Shown one piece after another: positions 35,130-45,352 of a stretch of 64,000 nucleotides of DNA; position 1 is the stretch's first letter; every line of letters starts with the position of its first letter. The notes under the pieces are model-generated. The model searched no databases. It saw nothing but the letters and a program-made list of their open reading frames with translations, and was not told where the DNA came from. The position numbers were made by a program, and so were the translations under genes. Source of the stretch: Cytobacillus sp. S13-E01 (GTDB lineage: Bacteria; Bacillota; Bacilli; Bacillales; Bacillaceae_L). The stretch lies in assembly GCF_029193815.1 (NCBI RefSeq), contig NZ_JARFVC010000007.1, forward strand, positions 1 through 64,000. The letters run 5' to 3'.

Positions 35130-36304
35130 TGAGTAATCAAGCTATATTTGTCTATTCGGATCAATTTTTAAATTATAAATTTAGTGACTCGCATCCTTTT
35201 AACCAAATACGAGTCGAGCTAACATATGATTTACTAAAAAAATTGAACGCAATAGATGACTCACAAATAATTGCACCTAGAATGGCTACAGATGAAGAAC
35301 TAGAGCTTTTCCACGACCCGAAATATATCAATGCAGTTAAACTTGCTGGCTCAGGTAAGCTTCAACAAGATGTAGGGTTGAATTACGGAATAGGTACAGA
35401 AGACACACCTATTTTCCCTGGTATGCATGAAGCTAGTGCGCTCTTAGTTGGGGCAACCTTAACTGCAGTTGATTATGTCCTTTCAGGCAAGGGGAAACAT
35501 GCCCTAAGTTTAGGTGGCGGACTACACCACGGCTTCAGAGGAAAAGCCTCAGGATTCTGTATTTACAATGATAGTGCAGTCGCTATTAAATATATTCAAA
35601 AAAAGTATAACCTGCGCGTTTTATATGTTGATACTGATGCCCATCATGGGGATGGGGTACAGTGGGCATTTTACGATGATCCAGATGTTTGTACCTTTTC
35701 AATACATGAAACAGGTCGTTATTTATTTCCTGGTACTGGAAATGTAAATGAAAGAGGTGCAGGAACTGGTTATGGGTACTCCTTTAATATACCAGTTGAT
35801 GCTTTTACCGAGGATGACTCATGGCTAGAATCGTATTCTACTGCTTTTCGTGAGATTGTTGATTTTTTTAAACCGGATATCATTCTTACACAAAACGGTG
35901 CAGATTCACATTATTATGATCCACTTACACATTTATCAGCTACTATGAAAATATATCGTGAGATTCCAAAATTAGCACATGAGCTAGCACACCTATACTG
36001 TGAGGGACGCTGGATTGCCGTTGGTGGTGGCGGTTATGATATTTGGAGAGTTGTACCGCGTGCATGGGCTATGATTTGGCTTGAAATGACTGAAAATAAG
36101 AATATCTCAAAGAATTTACCAAAAGAATGGGCACTGCAATGGCAATCCAAATCACCTGTTCCATTACCTTGTGAATGGATGGATAAAGAGGATATTTACA
36201 CACCTATTCCTAGAAAACCAGAGATAACAGAAAAGAATGCCCAAACAGTGGAAAGAGCTTTATACCCTATTCGAGCGAATAAAAACAAACGAAATTTACT
36301 ATAA
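35126..36304 (+). CDS. acuC: AcuC, histone-deacetylase-like lysine deacetylase
   Basis: Reactivates AcsA by removing the acetyl group placed by AcuA; zinc-dependent and NAD-independent. At 392 residues it is a full class I HDAC-like domain: [20 protein letters not shown] (about 131-150) bears the catalytic histidines, [16 protein letters not shown] (about 170-185) the zinc ligands, and [10 protein letters not shown] the second aspartate. The gene ends in a bidirectional hairpin shared with ccpA. The first ATG at 35126 overlaps acuB; a second ATG follows at once, and either may serve. Confidence 0.95.
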   Translation: MMSNQAIFVYSDQFLNYKFSDSHPFNQIRVELTYDLLKKLNAIDDSQIIAPRMATDEELELFHDPKYINAVKLAGSGKLQQDVGLNYGIGTEDTPIFPGMHEASALLVGATLTAVDYVLSGKGKHALSLGGGLHHGFRGKASGFCIYNDSAVAIKYIQKKYNLRVLYVDTDAHHGDGVQWAFYDDPDVCTFSIHETGRYLFPGTGNVNERGAGTGYGYSFNIPVDAFTEDDSWLESYSTAFREIVDFFKPDIILTQNGADSHYYDPLTHLSATMKIYREIPKLAHELAHLYCEGRWIAVGGGGYDIWRVVPRAWAMIWLEMTENKNISKNLPKEWALQWQSKSPVPLPCEWMDKEDIYTPIPRKPEITEKNAQTVERALYPIRANKNKRNLL

Positions 36305-36317
36305 ATCAAAATGATCT

Positions 36318-36349
36318 AAAAGGCACATGAAGAAAATCATGTGCCTTTG
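36318..36349. terminator. bidirectional terminator between acuC and ccpA
   Basis: Aaaggcacatga pairs perfectly with tcatgtgccttt across a six-base loop, between converging genes. Confidence 0.9.
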
Positions 36350-36354
36350 CCAAT

Positions 36355-37353
36355 TTATTTAGTAGAATTGCGGTATTCAATGCGATGAGGTAATGTTACA
36401 ATGTGGTCTGGAACGGTTTCTTTATTCATATATTTAGTCAGTAATCTCATCGCAACTGCACCTATATCATACATAGGTTGAAGAACAGTCGTTAACGTCG
36501 GCCGAACCATCGTCGCAAGTCTTGTATTATCAAATCCTACAACTTCGAGTTGATCGGGTATCAGGATTCCTCTGTCTTGTGCGCCATGAATGACTCCTAA
36601 TGCCATCTCGTCTGTACCTACAAAAATCGCAGTTGGCTTTTTTTGTTGTTCTATCATTTTTTCATATGCCTCAATTCCAGAGTCATATGTATAATCACCT
36701 TCGACAACTAGTTCTGCGTTATATTCAAGATTAGCCTCTTCTAAAGCCTTACGGTATCCTGCTATTTTTTTGACTCCATTAACTGGTTCTACCATTGGAC
36801 CTGAAACATAACCAATTGATTTATGACCTTTTTCAATTAGCATCGCAATAGCATCATATGTTGCTTGCTCATAATCGATTGCAACCGATGGAATTTTATC
36901 GTTCATTTCAATTGAGGCGGCTAGTACGATTGGAACAGGCGATCTTTCAAACTCTTGTACATGCTCTTCGGTAATATTTCCACTCATAAATACAATTCCA
37001 TCAACTTGTTTTCCAAGCATGGTGTTAAGTAGGTGAAATTCTTTTTCTTTGTTTTGATCTGAGTTGCTTAAAATGATATTGTATTTGTACATTGTTGCAA
37101 TGTCTTCAATACCACGAGCTAACTCCGCATAAAATATACTCGAAATATCAGGGATGATTACACCTACAGTTGTTGTTTTTTTGCTAGCTAGACCACGGGC
37201 AACTGCATTTGGGCGATAGCCTAATCTCTCAATGGCCTCTAAGACTTTTTTTCTAGTCGTCGGTTTAACATTTGGGTTACCATTAACTACACGTGAAACG
37301 GTTGCCATTGATACATTTGCTTCTCTGGCTACATCGTAAATTGTAACATTCAT
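36355..37353 (-). CDS. ccpA: catabolite control protein A
   Basis: LacI-family global regulator of carbon metabolism that binds cre sites with HPr-Ser-P. It is 332 residues. The N-terminal helix-turn-helix and hinge [31 protein letters not shown] (first 31 residues, shown in part by [18 protein letters not shown]) and the hinge VARGLASKK are CcpA-typical; the effector domain runs from about 60 to 330. Its linkage to aroA upstream and acuABC downstream matches B. subtilis. Two cre-like sites seen in this window (acuA, megL) are likely targets. The ATG follows gcaaaggagtgtaaacta. Confidence 0.97.
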   Translation of the reverse strand: MNVTIYDVAREANVSMATVSRVVNGNPNVKPTTRKKVLEAIERLGYRPNAVARGLASKKTTTVGVIIPDISSIFYAELARGIEDIATMYKYNIILSNSDQNKEKEFHLLNTMLGKQVDGIVFMSGNITEEHVQEFERSPVPIVLAASIEMNDKIPSVAIDYEQATYDAIAMLIEKGHKSIGYVSGPMVEPVNGVKKIAGYRKALEEANLEYNAELVVEGDYTYDSGIEAYEKMIEQQKKPTAIFVGTDEMALGVIHGAQDRGILIPDQLEVVGFDNTRLATMVRPTLTTVLQPMYDIGAVAMRLLTKYMNKETVPDHIVTLPHRIEYRNSTK

Positions 37354-37590
37354 TAGTTTACACTCCTTTGCAACGAAAACAGCTTTCTATATTATTAGTA
37401 TGAGTTTATTTATGGATTTAAATAAAAGTTTCAACATATTCTCATAATTAAGCTATATTTTTGTTTGATAGTTCTTATTTAAAAAGAAATAATACTATGT
37501 AAGTTATCATACGATACTATCTGTAAGTCCGCAATGTCTTTGTATTTTAAAATAGAAAATGTGTCCATTTTTTGAAAAATTTATGTATTG

Positions 37591-37622
37591 AAAAGCCTCC
37601 TGTAAAAGTACAGGAGGCTTTC
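37591..37622 (-). terminator. terminator downstream of aroA
   Basis: Gaaagcctcctgta and tacaggaggctttt form a 13-14-bp stem on the minus strand, four-base loop, then caatac; a strong hairpin with a short T-run. Confidence 0.85.
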
Positions 37623-37629
37623 ATTTCAT

Positions 37630-38706
37630 TTATATTCTTACAGCACTATGAGCCTTTAATTGAGTAATGAAATCATGGAACTGCTCAAAATCCATTTGCT
37701 GTGCTGAGTCAGAAAGCGCTACAGCTGGATCTGGATGAACCTCCGCCATTACTCCATCAGCTCCAATTGCAAGCGCAGCTTTTGCAGCAGGTAGTAATAA
37801 ATCTCTGCGTCCAGTCGAATGGGTTACATCAACAAGCACTGGTAGATGTGTTTCTTGTTTCAAAATTGGTACAGCTGAAATATCTAATGTGTTTCTTGTT
37901 GCTCTTTCGTAGGTACGAATTCCTCTTTCACAAAGAATAATTTGTCCATTACCTTGAGAAATAATATACTCTGCTGCATTAATAAATTCTTCAATAGTTG
38001 CTGATATTCCACGTTTTAGTAGAACAGGTTTATTTACTTGACCTGCGGCCTTAAGTAATTCAAAGTTTTGCATATTACGAGCTCCAATTTGAATCACATC
38101 AATGTACTCTATTGCTTTTTCAATATCTGCAGGATTAACTATTTCACTAATAACAGCCATATCATATTCATCAGCTACTCTTTTTAAAATTTTCAATCCT
38201 TCAAGACCTAGTCCCTGGAAATCATATGGAGATGTTCTTGGTTTATAAGCTCCTCCACGTAATAGCTTTAATCCATAGCCTTTTGCCACTTTAGCAACCG
38301 CTGCAACTTGCTCATAACTTTCAACTGCACAAGGTCCAATAATGAAGTGAGGATTCCCATCACCAATTTTTTCACCTTTAAGATCCACAATTGTATCTTC
38401 TGGCTTTTTCTTCCTTGATACTAACAACGCTTTACGGTGATCATCCTTTTGCAGCTCTAATCCTGCTTTAAAAATTTCTTTAAAAATGTGTTGAAGTGTT
38501 GATTTTTCAAATGGTCCATCATTATTTTCGATAATCGCATCGAGCATTTTACGTTCACGAACAGGATCATATCTGTTTACACCTTGAGACTCCTTAGCTT
38601 TTCCAATCTCTTGTACTAGTTTTGCGCGTTCATTAATAATCTGTAATAATTGTAAGTTCAATTCATCTACTCGTTCTCGTAAAACATCTAATTCCGAATT
38701 ACTCAT
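37630..38706 (-). CDS. aroA: bifunctional chorismate mutase / DAHP synthase (AroA)
   Basis: First step of the shikimate pathway. The 358-residue protein has an N-terminal chorismate mutase domain (about 1-85: [27 protein letters not shown]) fused to a DAHP synthase domain (about 95-350: [56 protein letters not shown]). The mutase domain lets prephenate and chorismate feed back on the synthase in Bacillus. The ATG follows aaagggatgttagtag. B. subtilis has the same gene upstream of ccpA. Confidence 0.97.
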   Translation of the reverse strand: MSNSELDVLRERVDELNLQLLQIINERAKLVQEIGKAKESQGVNRYDPVRERKMLDAIIENNDGPFEKSTLQHIFKEIFKAGLELQKDDHRKALLVSRKKKPEDTIVDLKGEKIGDGNPHFIIGPCAVESYEQVAAVAKVAKGYGLKLLRGGAYKPRTSPYDFQGLGLEGLKILKRVADEYDMAVISEIVNPADIEKAIEYIDVIQIGARNMQNFELLKAAGQVNKPVLLKRGISATIEEFINAAEYIISQGNGQIILCERGIRTYERATRNTLDISAVPILKQETHLPVLVDVTHSTGRRDLLLPAAKAALAIGADGVMAEVHPDPAVALSDSAQQMDFEQFHDFITQLKAHSAVRI

Positions 38707-39031
38707 CTACTAACATCCCTTTCTATTCCCGTTATTCTTTCGTTTCCGCCAAGAGGCTTTGCCTTTTAATATAACCAAGTTTTCTTTAGCTAATTAGAAT
38801 TTATATCCATAAAATTCTATCCGCATAAGTGCAACTAAACCTCTGTCTTCGCCCTTAGGCTCGACACTCGACCTAGTTTGCTTTATATATTTAAGAAAAT
38901 ATGGTACATTTCTAGTAATTAGGGTTTATTATATACGATATGAAAAGTAATGTCACTAAAAAACTTTATTAAATAAACGCTTTTAAGCGATAAAGTGACA
39001 TGTGCCCATTAATAAAAGAAGGTGTAAACAC
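38707..39031. other. aroA-ftsA-like divergent intergenic region
   Basis: 325 bp between divergent starts. I see no gene, clear repeat or structured RNA. The stretch ttcgcccttaggctcgacactcgac (38853-38877) is GC-rich relative to its surroundings and might be repeat debris. The last 30 bp hold the ribosome site of the plus-strand gene. Confidence 0.4.
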
Positions 39032-41188
39032 TTGAGAGAAGCAACAACAATTTTCGCTTTGGATATTGGTACCCGTTCGGTAGTTGGGATTATCTTAAAT
39101 AAAGTAGATGGTCAGTATCATATCAATGATATCGTTATAAAGGAACATTCTGAACGTTCGATGATAGATGGCCAAATACATGATGTACTTGCTGTTTCAA
39201 ATGTTATTTTAGCTATAAAGAATGATTTGGAAACTAGACATGGACATTTGACTAAAGTGTGTGTGGCAGCAGCAGGACGTGCTTTAAAGACAGAGAAAGC
39301 TAATTTATCGATTGATATCTCTGGAAAAATATTTATGCAAAAGCAAGACATACTCCACCTTGAATTAAGCGCTGTACAGCAAGCACAAATATCCCTAGCA
39401 AATAAACAGAACAACGAAAATAACCATCACTATTATTGTGTTGGCTACTCTGTTATACGCTATCTGTTAGACCAGCAGGACATTGGCAACCTAATTGATC
39501 AGCAAGGTGATCAGGCTTCCGTTGAAGTTATTGCCACTTTTCTGCCTAAGGTTGTCGTAGAATCCCTCATGTCAGCATTAACTAGAGCTGGTTTAGAAAT
39601 GGATGCTCTAACACTCGAACCTATCGCAGCAATAAACGTCCTCATTCCACCAACGATGCGTAGGCTTAATGTCGCCTTAGTCGATATTGGTGCCGGAACA
39701 TCAGATATTGCGATTACTGACCTAGGAACAATCGTTTCCTACGGGATGGTACCTGTTGCTGGTGATGAAATTACAGAAGCAATTAGTGATCAATTACTTC
39801 TCGATTTCCCTCTTGCAGAAAAAGCGAAACGAGAACTTAACGACAACGAATCAATTACAGTAACTGATATACTAGGGTTTGAGACAGAAATACCAAAAAA
39901 AGAAATTATTGAACAGATTGGTACAACCATAGATAAACTAGCCTCTTCGATATCGAATGAAATCCTTTCTCTAAATGGGAATAGGTCTCCCAAAGCGGTG
40001 ATGCTTGTTGGCGGAGGAAGCCTTACGCCTGAACTTCCCAAACGACTTGCCCATATGTTGAATTTACCAGATAACCGTGTTGCGATTCGGGGAATTGACG
40101 CAATTCAAAATGTAGTTATGTCTGACGATATTACCAAAGGGCCTGAGCTTGTTACTCCCATTGGCATCGCAATTGCATCTGAACAAAGTCCAGTTCAATA
40201 TATAAGCGTATATGTTAACAAAAAGCCGGTTAGATTGTTTGATATGAAGCAGCTGACAATTGGTGATTGTCTACTTGCATCTGGTATAAAAATGAACAAG
40301 CTATACGGAAAACCGGGAATGGCAATGATCGTCACAGTGAACGGACAAAATATAACCATTCCGGGAAGACATGGAAACCCACCAATTTTGCTTAAAAATG
40401 ACGAGCCGTGTTCATTGGATGATGAGATTGGAAACGGTGACCAAATTACAGTCGAAAGAGGAACTGACGGATCTCAAAGTCACGCAAAGGTTAAGGATTT
40501 AATTGATGAAATCCCTTTAAAACGTATTGTTATTAATGGTACATCCTACGTAATAAAGGCCGCTATCTTACAAAATAGTGTTGTGGCCACAGAAGAACAT
40601 ATAGTTAAAGACCATGATGTACTTACTTATAAATATCCCGAAACCGCCGAACAAGCATTTACATCCTTAGGGTTAGTAAATCTACTAAAAACGTTATCTA
40701 GCTTTAATGTTGCGTTGAATGATGCGAAAGTTAATATTCCTGAGTTTACTAGAAAGTTATTTAAGAATGGTCGCGAAACTACGATTAGTGCATCCTTCTC
40801 CGATGGCGACTCATTTACGCTTGGGGAAGTGATACATCCCACGATTGAAAAACTGGCTGACATCAAAGACTTGAAGCTTTTTGAAAAGCTCCCTGTTTTC
40901 TTCAATGGTGAGAAGATCGTATTACAAAAAACAGTGAATGAGATATACCGGAACGGTCAACTTTTACATGAGGATGATGTACTAAGCACGAATGATCGAC
41001 TACAAATCATTAGTAAAAAAATCGAACCCTTCATTTTTCAAGACCTTTTTCGCCATGTTGAAATAACTTTACCAGTCACATCAAAGGGACGCTTTATTCT
41101 TGAAAAAAACAATAAAGAGGTAAGCTTTCATGAACGTTTAACAGCTGGTGATCAACTAAGAATAATTTGGCCTGCGGATTCATTTTAA
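39032..41188 (+). CDS. large FtsA-like ATPase with extended C-terminal region
   Basis: About 718 residues. The N-terminal half (1-385) is an actin-fold ATPase of the FtsA/PilM kind: FALDIGTRSVVGIIL (phosphate 1, about 8-22), the 1C/SHS2-like insert, ALVDIGAGTSDIAITDLG (phosphate 2) and MLVGGGSLTPELPKRL (adenosine site). The second half (386-718) has no match I recognise; it looks like successive beta-rich segments, each with an NG turn and a later D-x-(I/L) pair (VNGQNITIPG ... GDQITV; VINGTSYVI; FFNGEKIVL ... NDRLQI; GDQLRIIW). I chose the TTG at 39032, after agaaggtgtaaacac; the upstream GTG lies within that site. No membrane segment or amphipathic FtsA tail is obvious. B. subtilis lacks this gene between aroA and ytxJ, as I recall. 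Confidence 0.8.
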   Translation: MREATTIFALDIGTRSVVGIILNKVDGQYHINDIVIKEHSERSMIDGQIHDVLAVSNVILAIKNDLETRHGHLTKVCVAAAGRALKTEKANLSIDISGKIFMQKQDILHLELSAVQQAQISLANKQNNENNHHYYCVGYSVIRYLLDQQDIGNLIDQQGDQASVEVIATFLPKVVVESLMSALTRAGLEMDALTLEPIAAINVLIPPTMRRLNVALVDIGAGTSDIAITDLGTIVSYGMVPVAGDEITEAISDQLLLDFPLAEKAKRELNDNESITVTDILGFETEIPKKEIIEQIGTTIDKLASSISNEILSLNGNRSPKAVMLVGGGSLTPELPKRLAHMLNLPDNRVAIRGIDAIQNVVMSDDITKGPELVTPIGIAIASEQSPVQYISVYVNKKPVRLFDMKQLTIGDCLLASGIKMNKLYGKPGMAMIVTVNGQNITIPGRHGNPPILLKNDEPCSLDDEIGNGDQITVERGTDGSQSHAKVKDLIDEIPLKRIVINGTSYVIKAAILQNSVVATEEHIVKDHDVLTYKYPETAEQAFTSLGLVNLLKTLSSFNVALNDAKVNIPEFTRKLFKNGRETTISASFSDGDSFTLGEVIHPTIEKLADIKDLKLFEKLPVFFNGEKIVLQKTVNEIYRNGQLLHEDDVLSTNDRLQIISKKIEPFIFQDLFRHVEITLPVTSKGRFILEKNNKEVSFHERLTAGDQLRIIWPADSF

Positions 41189-41190
41189 TA

Positions 41191-41252
41191 AGAAAATCGC
41201 AGGGTGCCCGGAGCTAAACACTAAGGCTAAGTACAAATTTTTATACTTTTGA
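41191..41252 (+). repeat. short GCGC-core repeat
   Basis: Aagaaaatcgcagggtgcccg, gagctaaacactaaggctaag and tttttatactttt, directly after the stop codon of the FtsA-like gene. The rest of the gap to ytxJ (41253-41510) holds a terminator and no gene. Confidence 0.8.
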
Positions 41253-41412
41253 ATGAAAATACCACTTTTTTAACACAAAAAAATATAATAGCATTTCCAA
41301 AATAAAACTACAATATTCAATAAATGAAATAAATTTTTCATTGTAGATGGTGGCTACGAGAAGGGTAGCCTTATTGGTTTCTTATTTTTTTAAAAATACG
41401 GAGCACCTTAAT

Positions 41413-41444
41413 AAAGCTGACTATTTATAGTCAGCTTTAGTTTT
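41413..41444. terminator. bidirectional terminator between the ftsA-like gene and ytxJ
   Basis: Aaagctgacta pairs perfectly with tagtcagcttt across a four-base loop, T-rich on both sides. Confidence 0.85.
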
Positions 41445-41510
41445 AAAGGCCTGATAACTTTTACCTTCACTTACAAAAAATAGTAATAACCCTGTCTTTT
41501 CTTTTAAACA

Positions 41511-41834
41511 TTAACCAACAACTTCTTTTGTTAATGTTTCATATGTAATTTTCCAATGAGATGTATGCCATGCTACATCTTTATTTTTAAATAGAACGAC
41601 CTGTGGCGATTCGTGTTTAACATGGTATGTTTCCGCTACATAATTTGATAAAGACCTTGAATCTTGCACCACTAAATAATAGGCCTGTACATCTGTATGA
41701 GCTTCAACAAATTTTTCAAATTCCTCGTATCCGGCTTGGCTTATCGGACAGGTATTACTGTGCTTTAATAATAATAATTTTTCATTTGCTTCAAATACCT
41801 CGTTAAATTGTTCAACAGATTCTAGCTGTTTCAT
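41511..41834 (-). CDS. ytxJ: YtxJ, bacillithiol-system thioredoxin-like protein
   Basis: A 107-residue thioredoxin fold with a single active-site cysteine: LKHSNTCPISQAG at about 23-35, TCPIS replacing CxxC. YtxJ family members (DUF2847) are proposed monothiol bacilliredoxins that remove bacillithiol from proteins. It is last in the ytxGHJ cluster, which B. subtilis induces under general stress and in stationary phase. The ATG follows taggagtggtaaggaa. The 108-bp gap to ytxH has no clear terminator. Confidence 0.9.
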   Translation of the reverse strand: MKQLESVEQFNEVFEANEKLLLLKHSNTCPISQAGYEEFEKFVEAHTDVQAYYLVVQDSRSLSNYVAETYHVKHESPQVVLFKNKDVAWHTSHWKITYETLTKEVVG

Positions 41835-41942
41835 TTCCTTACCACTCCTAAAGAATATAATAATGAAATAATCGTATCATTTCACTACTAAATCTTCAAA
41901 TTTCCTGTTTAGGCCAATGACAAGTAAAAAACCGCCACCTTT

Positions 41943-42413
41943 TTAATTATTTCTATTTTCAATCTCTTCAAAAGCCTTTTGTGCTTCTTCTAATTTTTGT
42001 TGAATTTCCTCTGTCTGGTTAATTGAATCAAGAGAATCTGTAGAAATGACTTCATCAATTACGTCTTGAAGAGAGTCGTCATTTTTTGGATGGCTCTCAC
42101 TTTTTCCTTGATCATGCTGTTGAGTTTTTACATTACCTAAGTCTTTTACCTTGGTCATAATTTGGCTTGATTGTTCAGACACAGTTTGTGAAAAGTTTGT
42201 TGATTTTTCTTTTGCTACACTTGCAAGCTCCGAACCTCTCTGGGCGGCTTCTTCTCTCCAACGTTCTGTTTTTCCCTTTACAACTGAAGCCTGTGTATTT
42301 AAATCATTGCGTAGGTCTCTACCGGATTTTGGAGCAAGAAAGAGAGCTGTTGCTGCTCCAACTAGTCCTCCAATCAACGTCCCTATAAAGAAATTATTAT
42401 CTTTTTTACCCAT
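41943..42413 (-). CDS. ytxH: YtxH, glycine-zipper membrane stress protein
   Basis: About 156 residues. A single hydrophobic glycine-rich segment near the N-terminus (NFFIGTLIGGLVGAATALFL, about 6-25) is followed by APKSGRDLR, the YtxH family signature, and a charged, probably helical tail that ends in a Glu-rich coil. The ATG at 42413 follows ttggagggttcattt; an upstream in-frame TTG overlaps that site. General-stress gene in B. subtilis; the biochemical role is unknown. It follows ytxG after a 46-bp gap. Confidence 0.9.
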   Translation of the reverse strand: MGKKDNNFFIGTLIGGLVGAATALFLAPKSGRDLRNDLNTQASVVKGKTERWREEAAQRGSELASVAKEKSTNFSQTVSEQSSQIMTKVKDLGNVKTQQHDQGKSESHPKNDDSLQDVIDEVISTDSLDSINQTEEIQQKLEEAQKAFEEIENRNN

Positions 42414-42459
42414 AAATGAACCCTCCAATTTAAATGTTATGTTAATTAAACCTTAATTT

Positions 42460-42909
42460 TTAAGTATCCTTTTGACGCCAAACATCTTTCGTTTCTTTTT
42501 CTTTTTTATTCTTCCACTTATCCCAGATATCTATTATCACATTACTCCATTGGATAACTTGACTAACCTTTTCTTGATTTTTTTCTACCTGTACATCAAC
42601 CGATTCTGACACTCTTTGGATGGAACCATTAAACCTTTGGATAGACGTTCCTACATCACGCACAGCATCAACGATTGTGTTTAGTTTTTGAGTTTTCTGG
42701 TGGATATCATCTGCTAATGCATTTGTCTTATGTAAAAGTACAGTTGTCTCAGTTGTTATACCTTCCATTTGTTTTTCTAAGCCAGTTAAGGTTCCAGCCA
42801 CATTATCAAGTGTATTTTTCAAGGAACGTAGTGTTGTTGATAAGTATATGACTAATATTAAAAAAGCAATTGCTATTAGTGCTACACTTAAATATAAAAT
42901 GATGATCAA
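42460..42909 (-). CDS. ytxG: YtxG, DUF948 membrane protein
   Basis: About 149 residues: a single N-terminal transmembrane segment (about 3-22, [19 protein letters not shown]) and a long soluble tail of heptad-like helices ([38 protein letters not shown]), typical of DUF948. I prefer the TTG at 42909, placed 7 bases after gggagggg, over an ATG seven codons upstream that lacks a ribosome site. First gene of the ytxGHJ stress cluster. Confidence 0.85.
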   Translation of the reverse strand: MIIILYLSVALIAIAFLILVIYLSTTLRSLKNTLDNVAGTLTGLEKQMEGITTETTVLLHKTNALADDIHQKTQKLNTIVDAVRDVGTSIQRFNGSIQRVSESVDVQVEKNQEKVSQVIQWSNVIIDIWDKWKNKKEKETKDVWRQKDT

Positions 42910-43003
42910 AATAGACCCCTCCCGATACATTATATTTACCCATTATTTTCATATATAAACATACCATACCAACCTTAATTTTATCTATAAAGGAAACTTC
43001 CCT

Positions 43004-43052
43004 CAGTGGTGTTTTATTTCATCCACCACTGAGGGTTAGTTAAACTTATAAC
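43004..43052 (+). repeat. CTCAGTGGGG hairpin repeat, copy 3
   Basis: Ccctcagtggtgttttatttc followed by atccaccactgagggttagtt. Its hairpin is ccctcagtggtg with caccactgaggg, a 12-bp stem, and it continues directly into the CCCGCATTA family copy. Confidence 0.65.
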
Positions 43053-43109
43053 GCTAGGAGCGTGCACGTCCTGTGCGCTATGCCTTACTGACACATCCTG
43101 TGCTTCGTC

Positions 43110-43240
43110 GGGCTTTTACGGGCAGTTATCCCCTTCTAACGAGCGAACCCGATTCCCTTTGGTTTCCCCCACTTAAACTTCTTCGATTTCTCTAAGCTTT
43201 GAAGTGGGGCTCTTACTGCCCGTTAATGCGGACTAAATTA
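43110..43240 (-). repeat. CCCGCATTA repeat family, copy 2
   Basis: On the minus strand: tccgcattaacgggcagtaa, gccccacttcaaagc, ttagagaaatcgaagaagt and aagtgggggaaacc, in the same order as at 7517 and 63967. The arms ccccactt/aagtgggg can pair. The rest of the ytxG-ampS gap (42910-43366) shows a GC-rich stretch at 43055-43110 and the ampS ribosome site. Confidence 0.65.
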
Positions 43241-43366
43241 CCTTTAAGTTCTATATTAAAAGCCCTAAAAAGAAGAGTTAATTAATACCGAACCGTTTTT
43301 TTAAACAAATCGTCTTAATTCGGTTACAATAAGGTGGTAAATATAAATCACATAGGGGGCTTTTTA

Positions 43367-44482
43367 ATGAAAGATCCACGCATTCAAACATTAGCTAAAA
43401 ATTTAATTAATTATTCTGTTAAACTTAAAAAAGGCGAAAAAGTATTAATTGAAAATTTTGGTCTTCAACGTGAGCTTGTAACAGCGCTTGTAGATGAAGC
43501 TTATAATGCCGGTGGGTATCCTTTTGTTTCTCTAAAGGATCATCAAGTTGATCGTGCATTACTATTAGGTGCACAAGAAGAACAATTTGAAATGATCGCT
43601 GATTTTGAGGCAAATGTAATGAAAAATATGGACGCGTACATAGGCTTACGTTCAGGTGATAACATTAATGAGTTGGCCGATGTTTCAGATGATAAAATGA
43701 AAATCACTGGAAAAACAATCGGTAAAAAGGTCCATCGAGATATTCGTGTACCTAAAACTAGATGGGTAGTTCTTCGTTATCCTAACTCAGCAATGGCTCA
43801 ATTAGCGAAAATGAGTACGGAAGGGTTTGAGGATTTCTATTTTGATGTCTGCAATCTTGATTATGGAAAAATGAGCGATGCAATGGATGCCTTGGTAGAA
43901 TTAATGAATAAAACTGATAAAGTAAGAATAACTGGTGAAGGTACGGATCTATCATTCTCGATAAAAGATATTCCTGCTATAAAATGTGCGGGTGAAATGA
44001 ATATCCCAGATGGTGAAGTATATACTGCTCCAGTTAGGGACTCGGTTAATGGCACAATTACATATAATACGCCATCACCATACCAAGGCTTTACGTTTGA
44101 AAACGTAAAACTAACGTTTAAAGGGGGCAAAATTGTTGAAGCTACCTCAAATGATACTGAACGGATTAATAAAATCTTTGATACAGATGAAGGAGCACGC
44201 TATATAGGCGAATTTGCAATAGGAGTAAATCCTTTTATCCAGCATCCAATGCAAGATATCCTATTTGATGAAAAAATTGATGGTAGCTTCCATTTCACAC
44301 CAGGACAATGCTATGATGATGCTTTTAATGGTAATCATTCAAACATCCATTGGGACATGGTAAATATTCAACGCCCTGAGTATGGTGGAGGAGAAATATA
44401 TTTCGATGATGTATTAATTCGCAAGGATGGAAAATTTGTGATTCCTAGGTTAGAAGGATTAAATCCTGAAAACTTAAAATAA
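43367..44482 (+). CDS. ampS: M29-family aminopeptidase (AmpS/PepS-like)
   Basis: A 371-residue metallo-aminopeptidase that removes N-terminal residues from peptides. The family signatures are GEKVLIENFG near the N-terminus, GEMNIPDGEVYTAPV (about 209-223) with the metal ligand Glu, and the C-terminal SNIHWDMV with the ligand His and Asp. The ATG at 43367 follows catagggggcttttta; a GTG 11 codons earlier is not preceded by a site. It is a single gene flanked by repeats on both sides. Confidence 0.92.
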   Translation: MKDPRIQTLAKNLINYSVKLKKGEKVLIENFGLQRELVTALVDEAYNAGGYPFVSLKDHQVDRALLLGAQEEQFEMIADFEANVMKNMDAYIGLRSGDNINELADVSDDKMKITGKTIGKKVHRDIRVPKTRWVVLRYPNSAMAQLAKMSTEGFEDFYFDVCNLDYGKMSDAMDALVELMNKTDKVRITGEGTDLSFSIKDIPAIKCAGEMNIPDGEVYTAPVRDSVNGTITYNTPSPYQGFTFENVKLTFKGGKIVEATSNDTERINKIFDTDEGARYIGEFAIGVNPFIQHPMQDILFDEKIDGSFHFTPGQCYDDAFNGNHSNIHWDMVNIQRPEYGGGEIYFDDVLIRKDGKFVIPRLEGLNPENLK

Positions 44483-44625
44483 GACATAAAAGAGGCACCT
44501 TTAAATTTAAGTAGTTCGGATAACGTGGAAAAAATTAATAAAACAGATGAAATATCATACTAAATCGCAGTATGTTTGATACCATAAATAACAGTATAAA
44601 TAGCAAATAAAAAACGCTTGGATTT

Positions 44626-45216
44626 GATGAAATAAACCGTTCCGTTTTGAGGTACGCAGGCGGAAAATTGACATTAGAAATGGCATACGAATCGACGTAT
44701 GCCATTTTCCTTTTATATAGGGATTTATAATACCTCTTATAGTAAAATAAAACCATTAATGACAAATTAAAGGACAATGCTTATTGGACACTCAAAATTA
44801 AATGTCAATTGGGATGTCAATTCTTACACATTTCCATATACATCAGAAGTCATCTCCTAAATTTAGTAACCAGTGATCGTTAAAATAAGAGGAGATTTTC
44901 CGGTTAAACTGCGTAATAACGCTTGGTTCGGGGTATATAAGCGGAGGTTTTCCGCTTAAGCAATGCAAAATGATCCATTTTGACGTTTTTTGTGTAAATA
45001 GTCGGAATCCTTCCGTCTATTTAAGCTATTTTAAGTGCTATTTCATAAATAAGAGAAATTTCTCCGCTTATTTATTAAACCATGCTGATTCCCTCATCTC
45101 TTGGTCCTTGAGGGTTCGCTCTTTGTTAAAGAGGTGTCAAATCTGTTGCCAGATTGCACGCCTTTTTCATTGTCATTTATAGGATTTGCACCTCAAAACG
45201 AAACCCTTTAGTCATC
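44626..45216 (-). repeat. fold-back element relative, copy 2 (inverted with respect to copy 1)
   Basis: Gatga-ataaaccgt-ccgttttgaggtacgc (44626 onward) is the imperfect complement of gtgcacctcaaaacgaaaccc-ttta-gtcatc (ending 45216; gatttgcacctc at 45183-45194), a terminal inverted repeat of about 60 bp. A hairpin aaatggcatacg/cgtatgccattt follows at 44676-44706. The core, 44859-45083, read on the minus strand matches 30941-31161 at roughly four bases in five, including all four palindromes. The gap 44483-45352 holds no other gene. Confidence 0.7.
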
Positions 45217-45352
45217 TTTAGTTTTATTGCTATCTCTAAAAAGGAAAAAGGGAAAATAAAATTATTTGGTCTGCTAATTATTATATGCTATTTAGTATGT
45301 GTCTCCACGTTAACGGAACTACTTACTTTAAATTTGGTGCCTCTTCTATATC

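Noticed and set aside
44535-44777. 80-codon minus-strand frame
   Set aside because: Overlaps the fold-back element end, has no ribosome site and no family resemblance.
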